A DNA stretch of 64,000 nt from Vibrio sp. 10N.261.55.A7 (GTDB lineage Bacteria; Pseudomonadota; Gammaproteobacteria; Enterobacterales; Vibrionaceae): positions 40,809 through 104,808 of the forward strand of contig NZ_MCWZ01000277.1 of assembly GCF_002877365.1 (NCBI RefSeq). Direction: 5' to 3'. A program made the translations under genes and the position numbers. The notes under the pieces were generated by a model that did not search any database, was not told the origin of the DNA, and saw only the letters and a program-made list of their open reading frames with translations. Shown piece after piece: positions 9,420 to 17,781 of the stretch (position 1 is the stretch's first letter; every line of letters begins with the position of its first letter).

Positions 9420-10019
9420 CTAAGCGCGCCAGCTGATAAGTAACCTCTTCACGCCATTCCAAAAATGTTCATAGCTCGCTTCTTCACCACGAATAGAATA
9501 GAAAAGGTGCGCACTCAGATAAAGCCCATACAACTCAAACACAGCCTGGCTTGGTTGAAGATTTTGGCGGAACTCTTCGCTATCTACGCCTTTTTCGATT
9601 TGAATCTGAAGATAGCGAATCCACGTCGAGATGGTTTTTTTCAAAGCCAATTGGGTAGAACTTGGCGCAACCTGAGTATCTTTCCAGGCATCCAAAAACA
9701 TACAACTGCCTTGAAACGAGTGGTTCCATGTCAACCAATTGTCCAACAGCGCAGTGAGTTTCTGCTCAATGCTAATGTCCGTTTGTTCTCTAGCTGGTGC
9801 AATGACACGTTGAGTAAAAGTCATATTTGCGTACTCAAGAACACTGACCTGCAGATTATCTTTCGAGTTAAAATGTGCAAACAAGCCACTCTTTGACATA
9901 CCACACTCTTTAGCCAGTGCACCAATGGTCAAGCTTTCTAAGCCATTAACACTTGCTAGATCGAACGCAGTATTCAAAATGTGCTCTTTGGTCACTTTGC
10001 CTTTACTCATATTCACCAT
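9420..10019 (-). CDS. TetR/AcrR family transcriptional regulator
   Basis: About 199 residues. The N-terminal helix-turn-helix is typical: ILNTAFDLASVNGLESLTIGALAKECGMSKSGLFAHFNSKDNL, shown here in shortened form as ECGMSKSGLFAHF. The C-terminal half is a helical ligand-binding/dimerisation domain (EQKLTALLDNWLTW onwards) of the kind that senses small hydrophobic effectors. The start is taken at ATG 10019; ATG 10010 is equally possible and neither has a strong ribosome site. It lies downstream of the divergent AEC transporter start and upstream of the hydrolase, and palindromes in both flanking promoters suggest autoregulation plus control of the hydrolase and possibly the exporter. Confidence 0.88.
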   Translation of the reverse strand: MVNMSKGKVTKEHILNTAFDLASVNGLESLTIGALAKECGMSKSGLFAHFNSKDNLQVSVLEYANMTFTQRVIAPAREQTDISIEQKLTALLDNWLTWNHSFQGSCMFLDAWKDTQVAPSSTQLALKKTISTWIRYLQIQIEKGVDSEEFRQNLQPSQAVFELYGLYLSAHLFYSIRGEEASYEHFWNGVKRLLISWRA

Positions 10020-10043
10020 CAAAATAATTTCACTCCCTTATAT

Positions 10044-10061
10044 TTAGCACGTTCGTTCTTT
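10044..10061. promoter_or_regulatory. Second candidate TetR operator, between tetR and the AEC gene
   Basis: TTAGCACG-TT-CGTTCTTT has the same spacing and core (TAGyACG-nn-CGTkCT) as the 9344 palindrome. It sits in the divergent spacer, so it could serve both directions. Confidence 0.45.
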
Positions 10062-10130
10062 TTTGCAAATTAAATTTTCATCGTTCAATAATATAGGCAC
10101 AATATGTGTGACTATATTTCGAGGCTAACC

Positions 10131-11087
10131 ATGAACACACTTTTTGAGCAACTTGTCTTTTCTGCATCGGTCACAGGCCCTATTTGCCTCATGTTATTTC
10201 TTGGCGTTTTTCTTAAACGAATCAACTTGATCAACGAAAACTTCATCGACATTGCCTCAAAATTGGTCTTTCAAGTGACGCTGCCAGCGATGCTTTTTCT
10301 CAGTATTGTTCAATCTAAGCATGATTTTTCAACCAGCGGCAGTTTAGTCATCTTCGGTCTCATTGCTAACGCTTTGTTCTTTCTTTTTACGATGGTCGTG
10401 ACAAAGCAGGTCTTCCCGAACCCAAAAGATCAAGGCGTGATCATTCAGGGTGGATTTCGCGCAAATACGGCGATCATTGGCCTTGCCTATATGGCGAAAT
10501 TATACGGTGACTCAGGCGTTGCACTGGCTGCCGTTTACGTTGCTTCAACGACAGTGTTGTACAACATTCAAGCCGTTATTGCTTTGTCACCGTCTGAAAA
10601 AGGCTTCGGGCCAAAAGCACTCTCTGTGATAGGTAAAACGCTCACCCGTAACCCACTCATCATATCAATTATGCTCGGCGTGTTAGCTTATGCGCTGTCC
10701 CTACCGATTCCAAAAATGGCACTCGATGCGGGACAATATTTTGCCGATATGACGTTGCCTCTCGCACTTCTTTGTACGGGTGGCTCTCTTAATATTCAGT
10801 CATTGAAACACGACAAACTCCCAACTTGGTTCGCGACTGGTTTCAAATTGGTACTCGCGCCATTAACGGCCACACTCGCTGCCGTCGCACTCGGTTATGA
10901 AGGCCAACAACTTGGGCTTATATTTCTGATGACGGCTGCACCCACTGCCGCTGCAAGTTATGTCATGGCTCGCGCAATGGGTGGAAACTCGACCCTAGCC
11001 GCTAACATCATTGCACTGACCACCATTTTGTCGTTAGTCACCTGTACTTTCGGTATCTTTTTACTCACAAGATTTCAGCTCATGTAA
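10131..11087 (+). CDS. AEC (auxin efflux carrier) family transporter
   Basis: About 318 residues with some ten membrane segments in two five-helix halves. Family signs are PICLMLFLGVFLKRINLI at the N-terminus, FRANTAIIGLAYMAKLYG, and MTAAPTAAASYVMARAMGG in the C-terminal half. AEC proteins of bacteria export or exchange organic anions such as malate or malonate; the substrate here is unknown. The start is set at ATG 10131 because GAGG lies 6 nt upstream. The longer frame from 10104 adds nine unlikely residues. Divergent from the TetR gene. Confidence 0.87.
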   Translation: MNTLFEQLVFSASVTGPICLMLFLGVFLKRINLINENFIDIASKLVFQVTLPAMLFLSIVQSKHDFSTSGSLVIFGLIANALFFLFTMVVTKQVFPNPKDQGVIIQGGFRANTAIIGLAYMAKLYGDSGVALAAVYVASTTVLYNIQAVIALSPSEKGFGPKALSVIGKTLTRNPLIISIMLGVLAYALSLPIPKMALDAGQYFADMTLPLALLCTGGSLNIQSLKHDKLPTWFATGFKLVLAPLTATLAAVALGYEGQQLGLIFLMTAAPTAAASYVMARAMGGNSTLAANIIALTTILSLVTCTFGIFLLTRFQLM

Positions 11088-11212
11088 TCAGCTAGGTCAT
11101 GCCTAAGTAGTATGCATTCACCAAGCGCATCAAATGAAAGACAGTTTTCCTAAACTGTGGCGATTTATATTAACCAGCGCGCACTTTGAAAAAGTGCCTG
11201 ACAAATTCTTTT

Positions 11213-11246
11213 GGGGTGTAAAATTAACTTTGATAGTCTACACCCC
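11213..11246. promoter_or_regulatory. Inverted repeat just upstream of the acyltransferase gene
   Basis: Perfect 8-bp repeat GGGGTGTA/TACACCCC separated by 18 nt, ending 10 nt before the first ATG. A second small hairpin GCACTTT-GAA-AAAGTGC lies at 11181-11197 and could end AEC transcription. The role is unknown. Confidence 0.4.
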
Positions 11247-11256
11247 TACTCTTTAA

Positions 11257-12309
11257 ATGGTTAAAATCATGCATTCTAATTCCACGCAGGCGAAAGCGAA
11301 GATAGCCAGCATCGAGCTTGGTCGTAATGTTGCCATGCTCGTTATTCTTGCCATGCACTGTCAGATGTTTCTTGGGTATTGGCACACTAACGAAGAGCCA
11401 TGGTTTGGTTACATCTTCAACCAAATTACCCGTTTTGCTGTGCCATTGTTCTTTATTATCTCAGGGTATTTTGTTTACCCTAAGCTCGTGAATAGCCCTA
11501 TCGATGCAATGAAAGCTTATTCCAAACCACTGTTCAAAGTTTGGGTGGTCTGGAGCGTTTTAAGTTTGCTCATGCCATTTAATCTCGGCGTGGTGGCTGA
11601 ACACGGCTATCTTGCAGAAAGGCAAGGGTATTGGAATTACCTTATGCAAGCACCGCTCAATACATTGTTTGAAGGGGGCTTGGTTCATTTGTGGTTTATC
11701 CCAGCCCTCATCTGTGCAGTGGCTATTTTGGCGTTTCTGATTAATTCGAAACAATCGTCTCTCATCATTCCTGTTGGGATCGTTCTATACGGTTACGGTG
11801 TGCTCGCGGGCAGCTATCAGGTCATCACAGAAATCGAGCCGCCAATCTTCACTCGTAATGGGCCATTCTTCGCTACATTAATGGTCGGAATAGGGTTTGC
11901 CATTAGGCAACGTGAACTGCGTTGGACTAGCACCAAAGCACTCTTCATCGCCTTAGCTGGATTAGCGATTCATTTTGCAGAGGCCGCAGTCTTACACAGT
12001 TATGGTCAACCGTTTAATAGCAATGATTTCTTATTCGGCACAGCACTTTGGGGGCTAGGCTGCTTTATGTGGTTGCTCGCTAAGCCAAACCTTGGCGATA
12101 GTGACGTTACTTATTCTATCTCTAAACGTATATTGCCAATCTATGTCAGCCACCTGTTAGTGATCATTTTAATGAACAACGTGGTCGCTATTGCTGCGCT
12201 TACGAATTTAACAAAAGACATGACGGTGTTTATCGGTTCGTTAGTACTGACTTATTTATTGGTGCTTGGGATAGAAAAAACACCGCTTAACAAGCTACTC
12301 TTTAGGTAA
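11257..12309 (+). CDS. Membrane acyltransferase, acyltransferase-3 family
   Basis: About 350 residues, ten predicted membrane helices. It opens with IASIELGRNVAMLVILAMHCQMF, the R...H arrangement of the acyltransferase-3 (OatA/WecH) family, whose members O-acetylate surface sugars. VPLFFIISGYFVYPK and GLVHLWFIPALI are further family blocks. Two starts are possible, ATG 11257 and ATG 11269, and neither has a good ribosome site. Only 24 nt separate it from the START-domain gene, so they may be co-transcribed. The acceptor is unknown. Confidence 0.82.
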   Translation: MVKIMHSNSTQAKAKIASIELGRNVAMLVILAMHCQMFLGYWHTNEEPWFGYIFNQITRFAVPLFFIISGYFVYPKLVNSPIDAMKAYSKPLFKVWVVWSVLSLLMPFNLGVVAEHGYLAERQGYWNYLMQAPLNTLFEGGLVHLWFIPALICAVAILAFLINSKQSSLIIPVGIVLYGYGVLAGSYQVITEIEPPIFTRNGPFFATLMVGIGFAIRQRELRWTSTKALFIALAGLAIHFAEAAVLHSYGQPFNSNDFLFGTALWGLGCFMWLLAKPNLGDSDVTYSISKRILPIYVSHLLVIILMNNVVAIAALTNLTKDMTVFIGSLVLTYLLVLGIEKTPLNKLLFR

Positions 12310-12333
12310 TTAAGCGCGTACAAGGGGAACACA

Positions 12334-13020
12334 ATGCAACATATTCAGTTCACGGTTCCCCTTTGTATTTTGCTGTTCTTTTCTTCTAGCGTTTTTGCTT
12401 CGCCAAACTCACATTGGCAATTTGTGAAAACTGAAGATCAAATAACCCTGCACACGCGACCTCATAGTGATGGATTAATTGAGATTCGCGCGCAGATGTT
12501 TATCCCCACCAGCTACTCCGCTTTCTTGTTATTACTTGAAGACAGCAAACGTGTACCCAAATGGATCGATAACGTATCGAAAAGCCAAGTATTGCGACAA
12601 ATAAGCCCCAATGAAAATATCGTTTACACAGAGTTCAAAGCACCTTGGCCAGCGCTAGACAGAGATATGGTGACGTATTCTCGTTACTACTTTGAAGAGG
12701 CGGCTTTCATCCTACTGATCAAAGATGCACCAGACATGCTAGCCGAGCAATCTGGATACATCCGCATTACTGACGTGAAGGCACAATGGAAACTAGAAAA
12801 GTTGACTAACGGAATCACGCATTTGGAATACGTCGCATTTGCTAACCCGGGGGGCGTGCTACCCGACTGGCTGGTCAATAAACTCGCCATTAATAGCGCG
12901 TTAAAAACCTTCCAAGGCTTGAGAGAAGAGATAAAAAGCTATCAAAAAATGACTCACTCAAACATAGGGGCAAATGAAACTTCGTTGATTGCAGTTCCCA
13001 CCGTTTCGAGTGGAAACTGA
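12334..13020 (+). CDS. Secreted START-domain (SRPBCC) protein
   Basis: A 228-residue protein with a signal peptide (about 1-22, cleaved after VFA). The mature part is a START-like helix-grip domain: ITLHTRPHSDGLIEIRAQ, FLLLLEDSKRVPKWIDN, VYTEFKAPWPALDRDMVTYS and the C-terminal long helix after GGVLPDWLVNK. Related periplasmic proteins in marine gammaproteobacteria are annotated as lipid-binding START proteins; the ligand is not known. SD-like AAGGGGAA precedes the ATG. It follows the acyltransferase closely and ends before a bidirectional terminator shared with the aryl polyene locus. Confidence 0.82.
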   Translation: MQHIQFTVPLCILLFFSSSVFASPNSHWQFVKTEDQITLHTRPHSDGLIEIRAQMFIPTSYSAFLLLLEDSKRVPKWIDNVSKSQVLRQISPNENIVYTEFKAPWPALDRDMVTYSRYYFEEAAFILLIKDAPDMLAEQSGYIRITDVKAQWKLEKLTNGITHLEYVAFANPGGVLPDWLVNKLAINSALKTFQGLREEIKSYQKMTHSNIGANETSLIAVPTVSSGN

Positions 13021-13112
13021 TTCCTAAGAAGCAAAGCTTTAAACGCTCACGTGAAATAGAAGTCACCAAATACAAGCGCGCTTTCTACAAGATCATCCAT
13101 TCCAGAAAATGA

Positions 13113-13150
13113 AAAAGGCATCGCAGCTGAAATGTCACTGGATGCCTTTT
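13113..13150. terminator. Bidirectional terminator between START gene and APE locus
   Basis: 10-bp perfect inverted repeat AAAAGGCATC/GATGCCTTTT (13113-13122/13141-13150), 18-nt loop, with A/T runs on both sides, lying between convergent genes. Confidence 0.85.
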
Positions 13151-13173
13151 CTTATATTAAGTATCCAAAGACA

Positions 13174-14421
13174 CTATGCATTTTCTTGGCGAATAACTTC
13201 CGCTAAACCGCTCAGTCTTCGCTTAGAATCCTTCACATACGGGTTGCTTTCATCCCAAGCGTAACCCGCCAATATCGAACAGATCATTTGCTTAATGCGC
13301 GCATTAGGATTTTGATAGAAAATCACCTCTTGCAGCGACCCGTCATACCAACCTTCGACATACGTTCTAAATGCATCAACACCAACCGTTAACGGTTTAG
13401 CATATTCTGCACCCCAGTCTACTTGTTCGCCGTTGAATTGACGCACCAAACACTCACTCGCAATTTGCGCCGACTTCATCGCGATGGTCACACCGGAAGA
13501 GAAAACAGGGTCCAAAAACTCCCCTGCATTACCTAATAACGCATATCGGTGAGTAGCCAAATGCTTGACGTTAGCCGAATAACCGTTAAGCACGCCTGCA
13601 GGGTTGGAAAATTCAGCATCGCGCAACAAAGGTTTTAGACCGAGTTCTTCGTTCGCTAGCTGCTGTAGAGCTTCAATACGATCCTCTGGGTACCGTTCAA
13701 AGAACTCAGGATTACCGACAACACCGAAAGAAGAAACGCCATTCGAGAATGGGATCAGCCAATACCACACGCCTGGCTCTTCAGGGTGAACAGATATGAG
13801 TATTTTGTTTCTATCGTGACGAGGATGAACTAGAGGATCGATGTTATCAATGATATGAGTAAACAAAGCCGTACGAGCAGGAAGACAAGAAGGTGTTTCC
13901 AAGTCAAGCAACCTTGGCAGAACACGGCCAAAACCACTGGCGTCCAACACATAGTCCGCTTCAATCTGATATTGACTGCCATCTTCACGAGATACACTTA
14001 ATCGTGACTTTTCTTCCTGTATATCAATGCTATCTAGATGATGCTGATATCGAACTTCAACGCCCTGCTCTTCAGCGGTATCGGCAAGTAACTTATCAAA
14101 ATTACCCCGTTGAACCTGATACGTGGTTCCAGGCCCTTGGGTAAACTTATCTTCAAACTCAAATTCCGTATATTGGCCGTTCCGATGAAACGCTGCCCCA
14201 TCTTTGAATTGAAATTGAGCTGATTCAACAGCAGATTTCATTCCCGCTTTTTCAATCACTTCCATACAAGCAGGCAGCAGACTTTCCCCGATGGAAAATC
14301 GAGGAAACAGTGATTTTTCAATCACCACAACATCAATGCCTTGCTGATGTAGCAAAGAAGCGGCGACAGAGCCTGAAGGCCCTGCCCCTATAATCACAAC
14401 TTGAGTCGATTCTTTTTTCAT
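13174..14421 (-). CDS. Halogenase-like FAD-dependent monooxygenase of the APE locus
   Basis: A 415-residue flavoprotein. The N-terminal dinucleotide fold is VVIIGAGPSGSVAASLL. Next come FPRFSIGESLLPACMEVI and FKDGAAFHRNG, which resemble the GESLLP and lysine-bearing strand of phenol/pyrrole halogenases, then VWYWLIPFSNG, which fits the W-x-W-x-I-P signature, and the FAD ribityl motif GNAGEFLDPVFSSGV. The fold is therefore that of flavin-dependent halogenases and geranylgeranyl-reductase-like enzymes. In an aryl polyene locus it probably modifies the aryl head, by oxidation or possibly halogenation as in brominated xanthomonadins. It is 15 nt downstream of the methyltransferase gene in the leftward operon. 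Confidence 0.8.
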   Translation of the reverse strand: MKKESTQVVIIGAGPSGSVAASLLHQQGIDVVVIEKSLFPRFSIGESLLPACMEVIEKAGMKSAVESAQFQFKDGAAFHRNGQYTEFEFEDKFTQGPGTTYQVQRGNFDKLLADTAEEQGVEVRYQHHLDSIDIQEEKSRLSVSREDGSQYQIEADYVLDASGFGRVLPRLLDLETPSCLPARTALFTHIIDNIDPLVHPRHDRNKILISVHPEEPGVWYWLIPFSNGVSSFGVVGNPEFFERYPEDRIEALQQLANEELGLKPLLRDAEFSNPAGVLNGYSANVKHLATHRYALLGNAGEFLDPVFSSGVTIAMKSAQIASECLVRQFNGEQVDWGAEYAKPLTVGVDAFRTYVEGWYDGSLQEVIFYQNPNARIKQMICSILAGYAWDESNPYVKDSKRRLSGLAEVIRQENA

Positions 14422-14436
14422 TACAAAACTCTCAAG

Positions 14437-15507
14437 TTAAGACTGTGCTTTAAGCTGCAATAATGTATGGCCCAGGCCAATATCATCCGTGCGTTCAACC
14501 ACTTCCAAACCCGCCTCTTCAACGATTTCTAAGAAATCTTCGCTACGATAAAATCGGCTGTTTCCGTTCGCTAAGCAGGTAAAATACAGTGAAGTCGCAT
14601 TGAGGCTATACGCCGCAGCATCGTATTTCTGAGCATCCCAAAAGAGCTCTAAGATATACACCTTAGAATCAGGAAGTAGCTGAGCTTTCACTCGCTTCAA
14701 GATGCTGAGTATTTCCATTGGAGAAAAACAGTCTAGGAACTGGCTCATCCACCATACATCTGCGTTTTCCGGCAGAGATTGTTTCTTATCCAACATATTC
14801 GCTGGATACGGGTGAACGCGATCTGCAAAGCCATGTTCGTCTGCATTTTTCATCGCCATTTCAAGCTGTTGAGGCAAGTCGACTATCGTGACTTTGACCT
14901 CATCACTATGCTGGCAACACTGCATTGCCCACTTACCGGTGTTTCCACCGATATCGACAATGTGCTTCGGTTTAGAGGCAAACACTTCTTCAAGCAATAC
15001 AGGGAAAGAGCGGTCGGAATAGAAATGATCAAATTTAAACCAGCTCGCTTTGGCTTTCTCAGGCAATCGAGACAACCCTTGGTAGATGGTTTCCCAGTCG
15101 CCCAATTCCTTCAAACCAGCAGGCTTACCCTCCTGAATGGATTCCGTTAAATGCATCATTGCGGCGTAACAAACGTCGGCGGTAAAGTCCATATTGGCCT
15201 GTGTCATACCATCATGGAGCAAGAAAAAACCTAAGTTTGCGAGTGAGTAATTCGGCTTGTTCCACAAAACGATATGGGCGCTGATTGCCATATCAAGTAA
15301 AACCTTCACGCCATACTCGGAAACGCCAGTCGCCAAAGCAATTTGCTCGGCACTCAGGCCGTCGCTTCCTGCCTCATCAATCGCTTCGAGAATGTTAAGG
15401 TCGCGAAGTGTGCGAGCCGTATGGAAAACGATGGGAGCAAACGCGAGCTTTTGTGCTTCCGTTTTTGCTTCTAAAGCATTAAATGGGTCTGTATTTTGAT
15501 CTAACAC
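14437..15507 (-). CDS. apeB: Class I O-methyltransferase of the APE locus
   Basis: A 356-residue SAM-dependent methyltransferase. An N-terminal winged-helix dimerisation domain (about 30-110, LNILEAIDEAGSDGLSAEQI) is followed by the Rossmann domain with the SAM motif VDIGGNTGKWA and acidic strand VTIVDLPQQLE. The layout is that of the acetylserotonin/caffeate O-methyltransferase group, although the usual catalytic histidine region is replaced by WWMSQFLDCFSPME. In aryl polyenes the 4-hydroxyl of the aryl ring is often methylated, and this is the likely reaction. It lies between the lipoprotein and flavoenzyme genes. The symbol follows the E. coli ape naming as I recall it. Confidence 0.8.
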   Translation of the reverse strand: MLDQNTDPFNALEAKTEAQKLAFAPIVFHTARTLRDLNILEAIDEAGSDGLSAEQIALATGVSEYGVKVLLDMAISAHIVLWNKPNYSLANLGFFLLHDGMTQANMDFTADVCYAAMMHLTESIQEGKPAGLKELGDWETIYQGLSRLPEKAKASWFKFDHFYSDRSFPVLLEEVFASKPKHIVDIGGNTGKWAMQCCQHSDEVKVTIVDLPQQLEMAMKNADEHGFADRVHPYPANMLDKKQSLPENADVWWMSQFLDCFSPMEILSILKRVKAQLLPDSKVYILELFWDAQKYDAAAYSLNATSLYFTCLANGNSRFYRSEDFLEIVEEAGLEVVERTDDIGLGHTLLQLKAQS

Positions 15508-15531
15508 GAATGAACCTAACCAAATTATTTA

Positions 15532-15921
15532 TTATTGTGCGGCTAAAAAAGAGAGTTTCTTTTGGATATCAACATTGAGGTTGTTGATCCATCGATTGTA
15601 GTTGCGGTGTATTTTTCCATCGCTCGCCTTCAAATTAGACGAACTCACGTAGGTAATGGAATAGTACTTTTCTGAATACTGAACATTGATTTTCGCAGAG
15701 TGTGAACGAACCATTATACTGGCAGACAAACTATCAGAATCGATGTCTTCAACTACCCAGCCTCTGTTCATCGCCGAATCGACAATTGCACTTTTCACCT
15801 GTTTACTGGTCAAGTTATAGGCAACGGGTTGGTCTTCAACATTCATAACAGGTTGAACTCTGCCACAGCCTACCAAAAGAAGGGTCAAAATTAGCGAAAT
15901 AACTACATTAATAGTTTTCAT
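15532..15921 (-). CDS. apeA: APE-locus lipoprotein
   Basis: A 129-residue lipoprotein: signal peptide MKTINVVISLILTLLLVGC with lipobox LVGC, cysteine at residue 19. The small mature part (about 110 residues) has alternating strands and no known domain I can name; homologues occupy this place in many aryl polyene loci. AAGGA lies 6 nt before the ATG. It is the first gene of the leftward ape operon, divergent from apeC with only 77 bp between. Function unknown, perhaps outer-membrane placement of the pigment. Confidence 0.7.
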   Translation of the reverse strand: MKTINVVISLILTLLLVGCGRVQPVMNVEDQPVAYNLTSKQVKSAIVDSAMNRGWVVEDIDSDSLSASIMVRSHSAKINVQYSEKYYSITYVSSSNLKASDGKIHRNYNRWINNLNVDIQKKLSFLAAQ

Positions 15922-15946
15922 AACAGTTCCTTGTCATTAATATGGT

Positions 15947-15980
15947 CTTTGTGAATGGCCCCTAGTATTTCGTCACAAAG
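15947..15980. promoter_or_regulatory. Inverted repeat in the divergent ape promoter region
   Basis: Perfect 8-bp repeat CTTTGTGA/TCACAAAG, 18-nt spacer, in the 77-bp gap between the divergent ape operons. The arms resemble CRP half-sites (TGTGA/TCACA), but the spacing is 18 rather than 6. Confidence 0.4.
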
Positions 15981-15998
15981 GCAACAAATCAATATCTT

Positions 15999-16742
15999 AT
16001 GTCAAAACAAACTCAATTAGCTTGCTTCAATATCATTGACCACTTTGCGCTGTCTGCTGGATTAACTCAAACTGACCAATGGCAACAATGGGCCAAGACT
16101 CTCGATTGGCCGCAAGATAACCAAATCGATGTTCATCATATTCCACCAATGATGCGTCGCCGAATGAGCAGCCTAAGTAAACTCGCGGTACAAACGGCTT
16201 TAGAGTTATTGGCTAAACATGAGATTGATTATCTGGTCTTTGCCAGTCGACATGGGGAACTTAAGCGCAGTGCCAATCTAATCAAAGACATTGTCCAAGG
16301 TGAAGAAGCCTCGCCAATGGCCTTTTCGCAATCCGTCCATAACACTGCCGCAGGGTTAACCACCATTGCTGCAAAAAAGGCCATTCCAGCCACGTCTATT
16401 GCCGCTGGGCTGAATACCTTCCAAAGTGCCATCATCGACGCTTGGCTCTATTTAACCGAGCATCCTAACCATAAGGTATTGGTGATAGATTTCGATGAAC
16501 CCGCCCCGGAGCCTTATCAACAATATGTACAAAATGAATATCAGGGGTACGCACTAGGAATGGTGTTAAATCACGGCGACACAATTGCGATTACAGCAAA
16601 ACAAGACAAAAAGCAGGCATCTGCCACCAACACGTTACCGCAAGGGCTGGATTTCTTGCAATACTATCTTAACGATCACCGGGAGTGGCGATTAAACAAT
16701 AACTTACAAGGATGGACATGGACGCGCTCTTCACTAAGTTAA
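15999..16742 (+). CDS. apeC: Chain-length factor-like ketosynthase partner ApeC
   Basis: A 247-residue protein of the beta-ketoacyl synthase N-terminal type (PF13723-like): MMRRRMSSLSKLAVQTALELL, DYLVFASRHGELKRSANLI, and MAFSQSVHNTAAGLTTIAAKKAI. There is no active-site cysteine in the SVHNTAAG region and no C-terminal half, so it cannot condense alone. In characterised aryl polyene systems ApeC pairs with the ketosynthase ApeO as a chain-length factor. It opens the long rightward operon and its 3' end overlaps the next gene by 31 nt. Confidence 0.82.
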   Translation: MSKQTQLACFNIIDHFALSAGLTQTDQWQQWAKTLDWPQDNQIDVHHIPPMMRRRMSSLSKLAVQTALELLAKHEIDYLVFASRHGELKRSANLIKDIVQGEEASPMAFSQSVHNTAAGLTTIAAKKAIPATSIAAGLNTFQSAIIDAWLYLTEHPNHKVLVIDFDEPAPEPYQQYVQNEYQGYALGMVLNHGDTIAITAKQDKKQASATNTLPQGLDFLQYYLNDHREWRLNNNLQGWTWTRSSLS

Positions 16743-17500
16743 ATCAATATTGGCGAATAATCGCAACCGGATTTTGTTTCTCAGTCTTTGGCATCGGGGG
16801 GCTATGGCTAAGTTTTGTTTTTATTCCACTGATCCACCTTTTCAACCGAGATAAGACGGAACAAGAACTTCAAGTCCAGCAGCTCATACAACAGAGCTTT
16901 CACCTATTTTGTCGTCTCATGCGCTTTACTGGAGCCATTGACTATCGGATCGAAGGAGAAGAGCTTCTCACTCAAGACCGGAATTGCCTCATCGTCGCCA
17001 ATCATCCAAGCCTGATTGACTATGTATTGATCGCCTCATTACTTAAGCAGTGTGATTGCTTAGTCAAATCGGCCATCTGGTCAAATATGTTCATGAAACA
17101 TGTCGTGAAAGGCGCGGGATACATACCCAATGAAGCACCGGAAGATTTACTCGAACAGTGTGAACATAAGTTCAATCAAGGTAACGTATTGCTGGTTTTT
17201 CCAGAGGGCACGCGGACAAAAGTGAACAGTGATGTCAAACTTCAACGCGGCGCCGCACAAATTGCCGTTCGAACTGAACGAGATTTGCGCATTATTCATA
17301 TATCAGTGACGCCCAGCTTTCTCACAAAGGAGACGAAGTGGTATCAAGTACCAAAAACCAAGCCACTTTTCCTTGTAGAAGTTAAGGACAAAGTTGAGGT
17401 CGCGCCTTTTATAGAGCAAACTAGCAACGCGACTTTAGCGGCAAGAAAACTGAATGAACATTTAGCCAGCGCTATTTTCCCCCAAGAATATACAAATTAA
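16712..17500 (+). CDS. apeD: Lysophospholipid acyltransferase ApeD
   Basis: A 262-residue membrane-associated acyltransferase of the PlsC/LPLAT family. An N-terminal membrane segment (about 12-38) is followed by the H-x4-D box in VANHPSLIDYVLI and by FPEGTRTKV, the glycerophosphate-binding motif. In the aryl polyene pathway it is thought to help join the polyene or a fatty acid to the lipid carrier. It overlaps apeC and is followed by the carrier protein gene after a few nucleotides, consistent with translational coupling. Confidence 0.82.
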   Translation: MDMDALFTKLNQYWRIIATGFCFSVFGIGGLWLSFVFIPLIHLFNRDKTEQELQVQQLIQQSFHLFCRLMRFTGAIDYRIEGEELLTQDRNCLIVANHPSLIDYVLIASLLKQCDCLVKSAIWSNMFMKHVVKGAGYIPNEAPEDLLEQCEHKFNQGNVLLVFPEGTRTKVNSDVKLQRGAAQIAVRTERDLRIIHISVTPSFLTKETKWYQVPKTKPLFLVEVKDKVEVAPFIEQTSNATLAARKLNEHLASAIFPQEYTN

Positions 17501-17510
17501 GTAGGTGCAA

Positions 17511-17774
17511 ATGGAAGTACTACACAACGAAATTAAACAACTCATCATTGATGCTTTGAACCTTGAAGACCTCACCATTGATGATATTGAGGCTGAGGCA
17601 CCTTTATTTGGAGATGGATTAGGCCTAGATTCAATTGATGCTTTAGAGCTTGGTTTAGCCATCAAGAAAAAGTACAATTTCGTTATTGATGCTGACGACA
17701 CGAATACTCGCCAGTATTTTTCTTCAGTAGCTAATTTAGCTAAATTTATTTCTTCTCAAACCAACAGTAAATAG
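17511..17774 (+). CDS. apeE: Acyl carrier protein ApeE
   Basis: An 87-residue acyl carrier protein. The phosphopantetheine serine is residue 41 in GLGLDSIDALELG. The start is ATG 17511 with GGTG 4 nt upstream; the GTG at 17505 is less likely. It carries the growing aryl polyene chain. Two carrier proteins in tandem are characteristic of aryl polyene loci. Confidence 0.88.
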   Translation: MEVLHNEIKQLIIDALNLEDLTIDDIEAEAPLFGDGLGLDSIDALELGLAIKKKYNFVIDADDTNTRQYFSSVANLAKFISSQTNSK

Positions 17775-17781
17775 AACCGTT

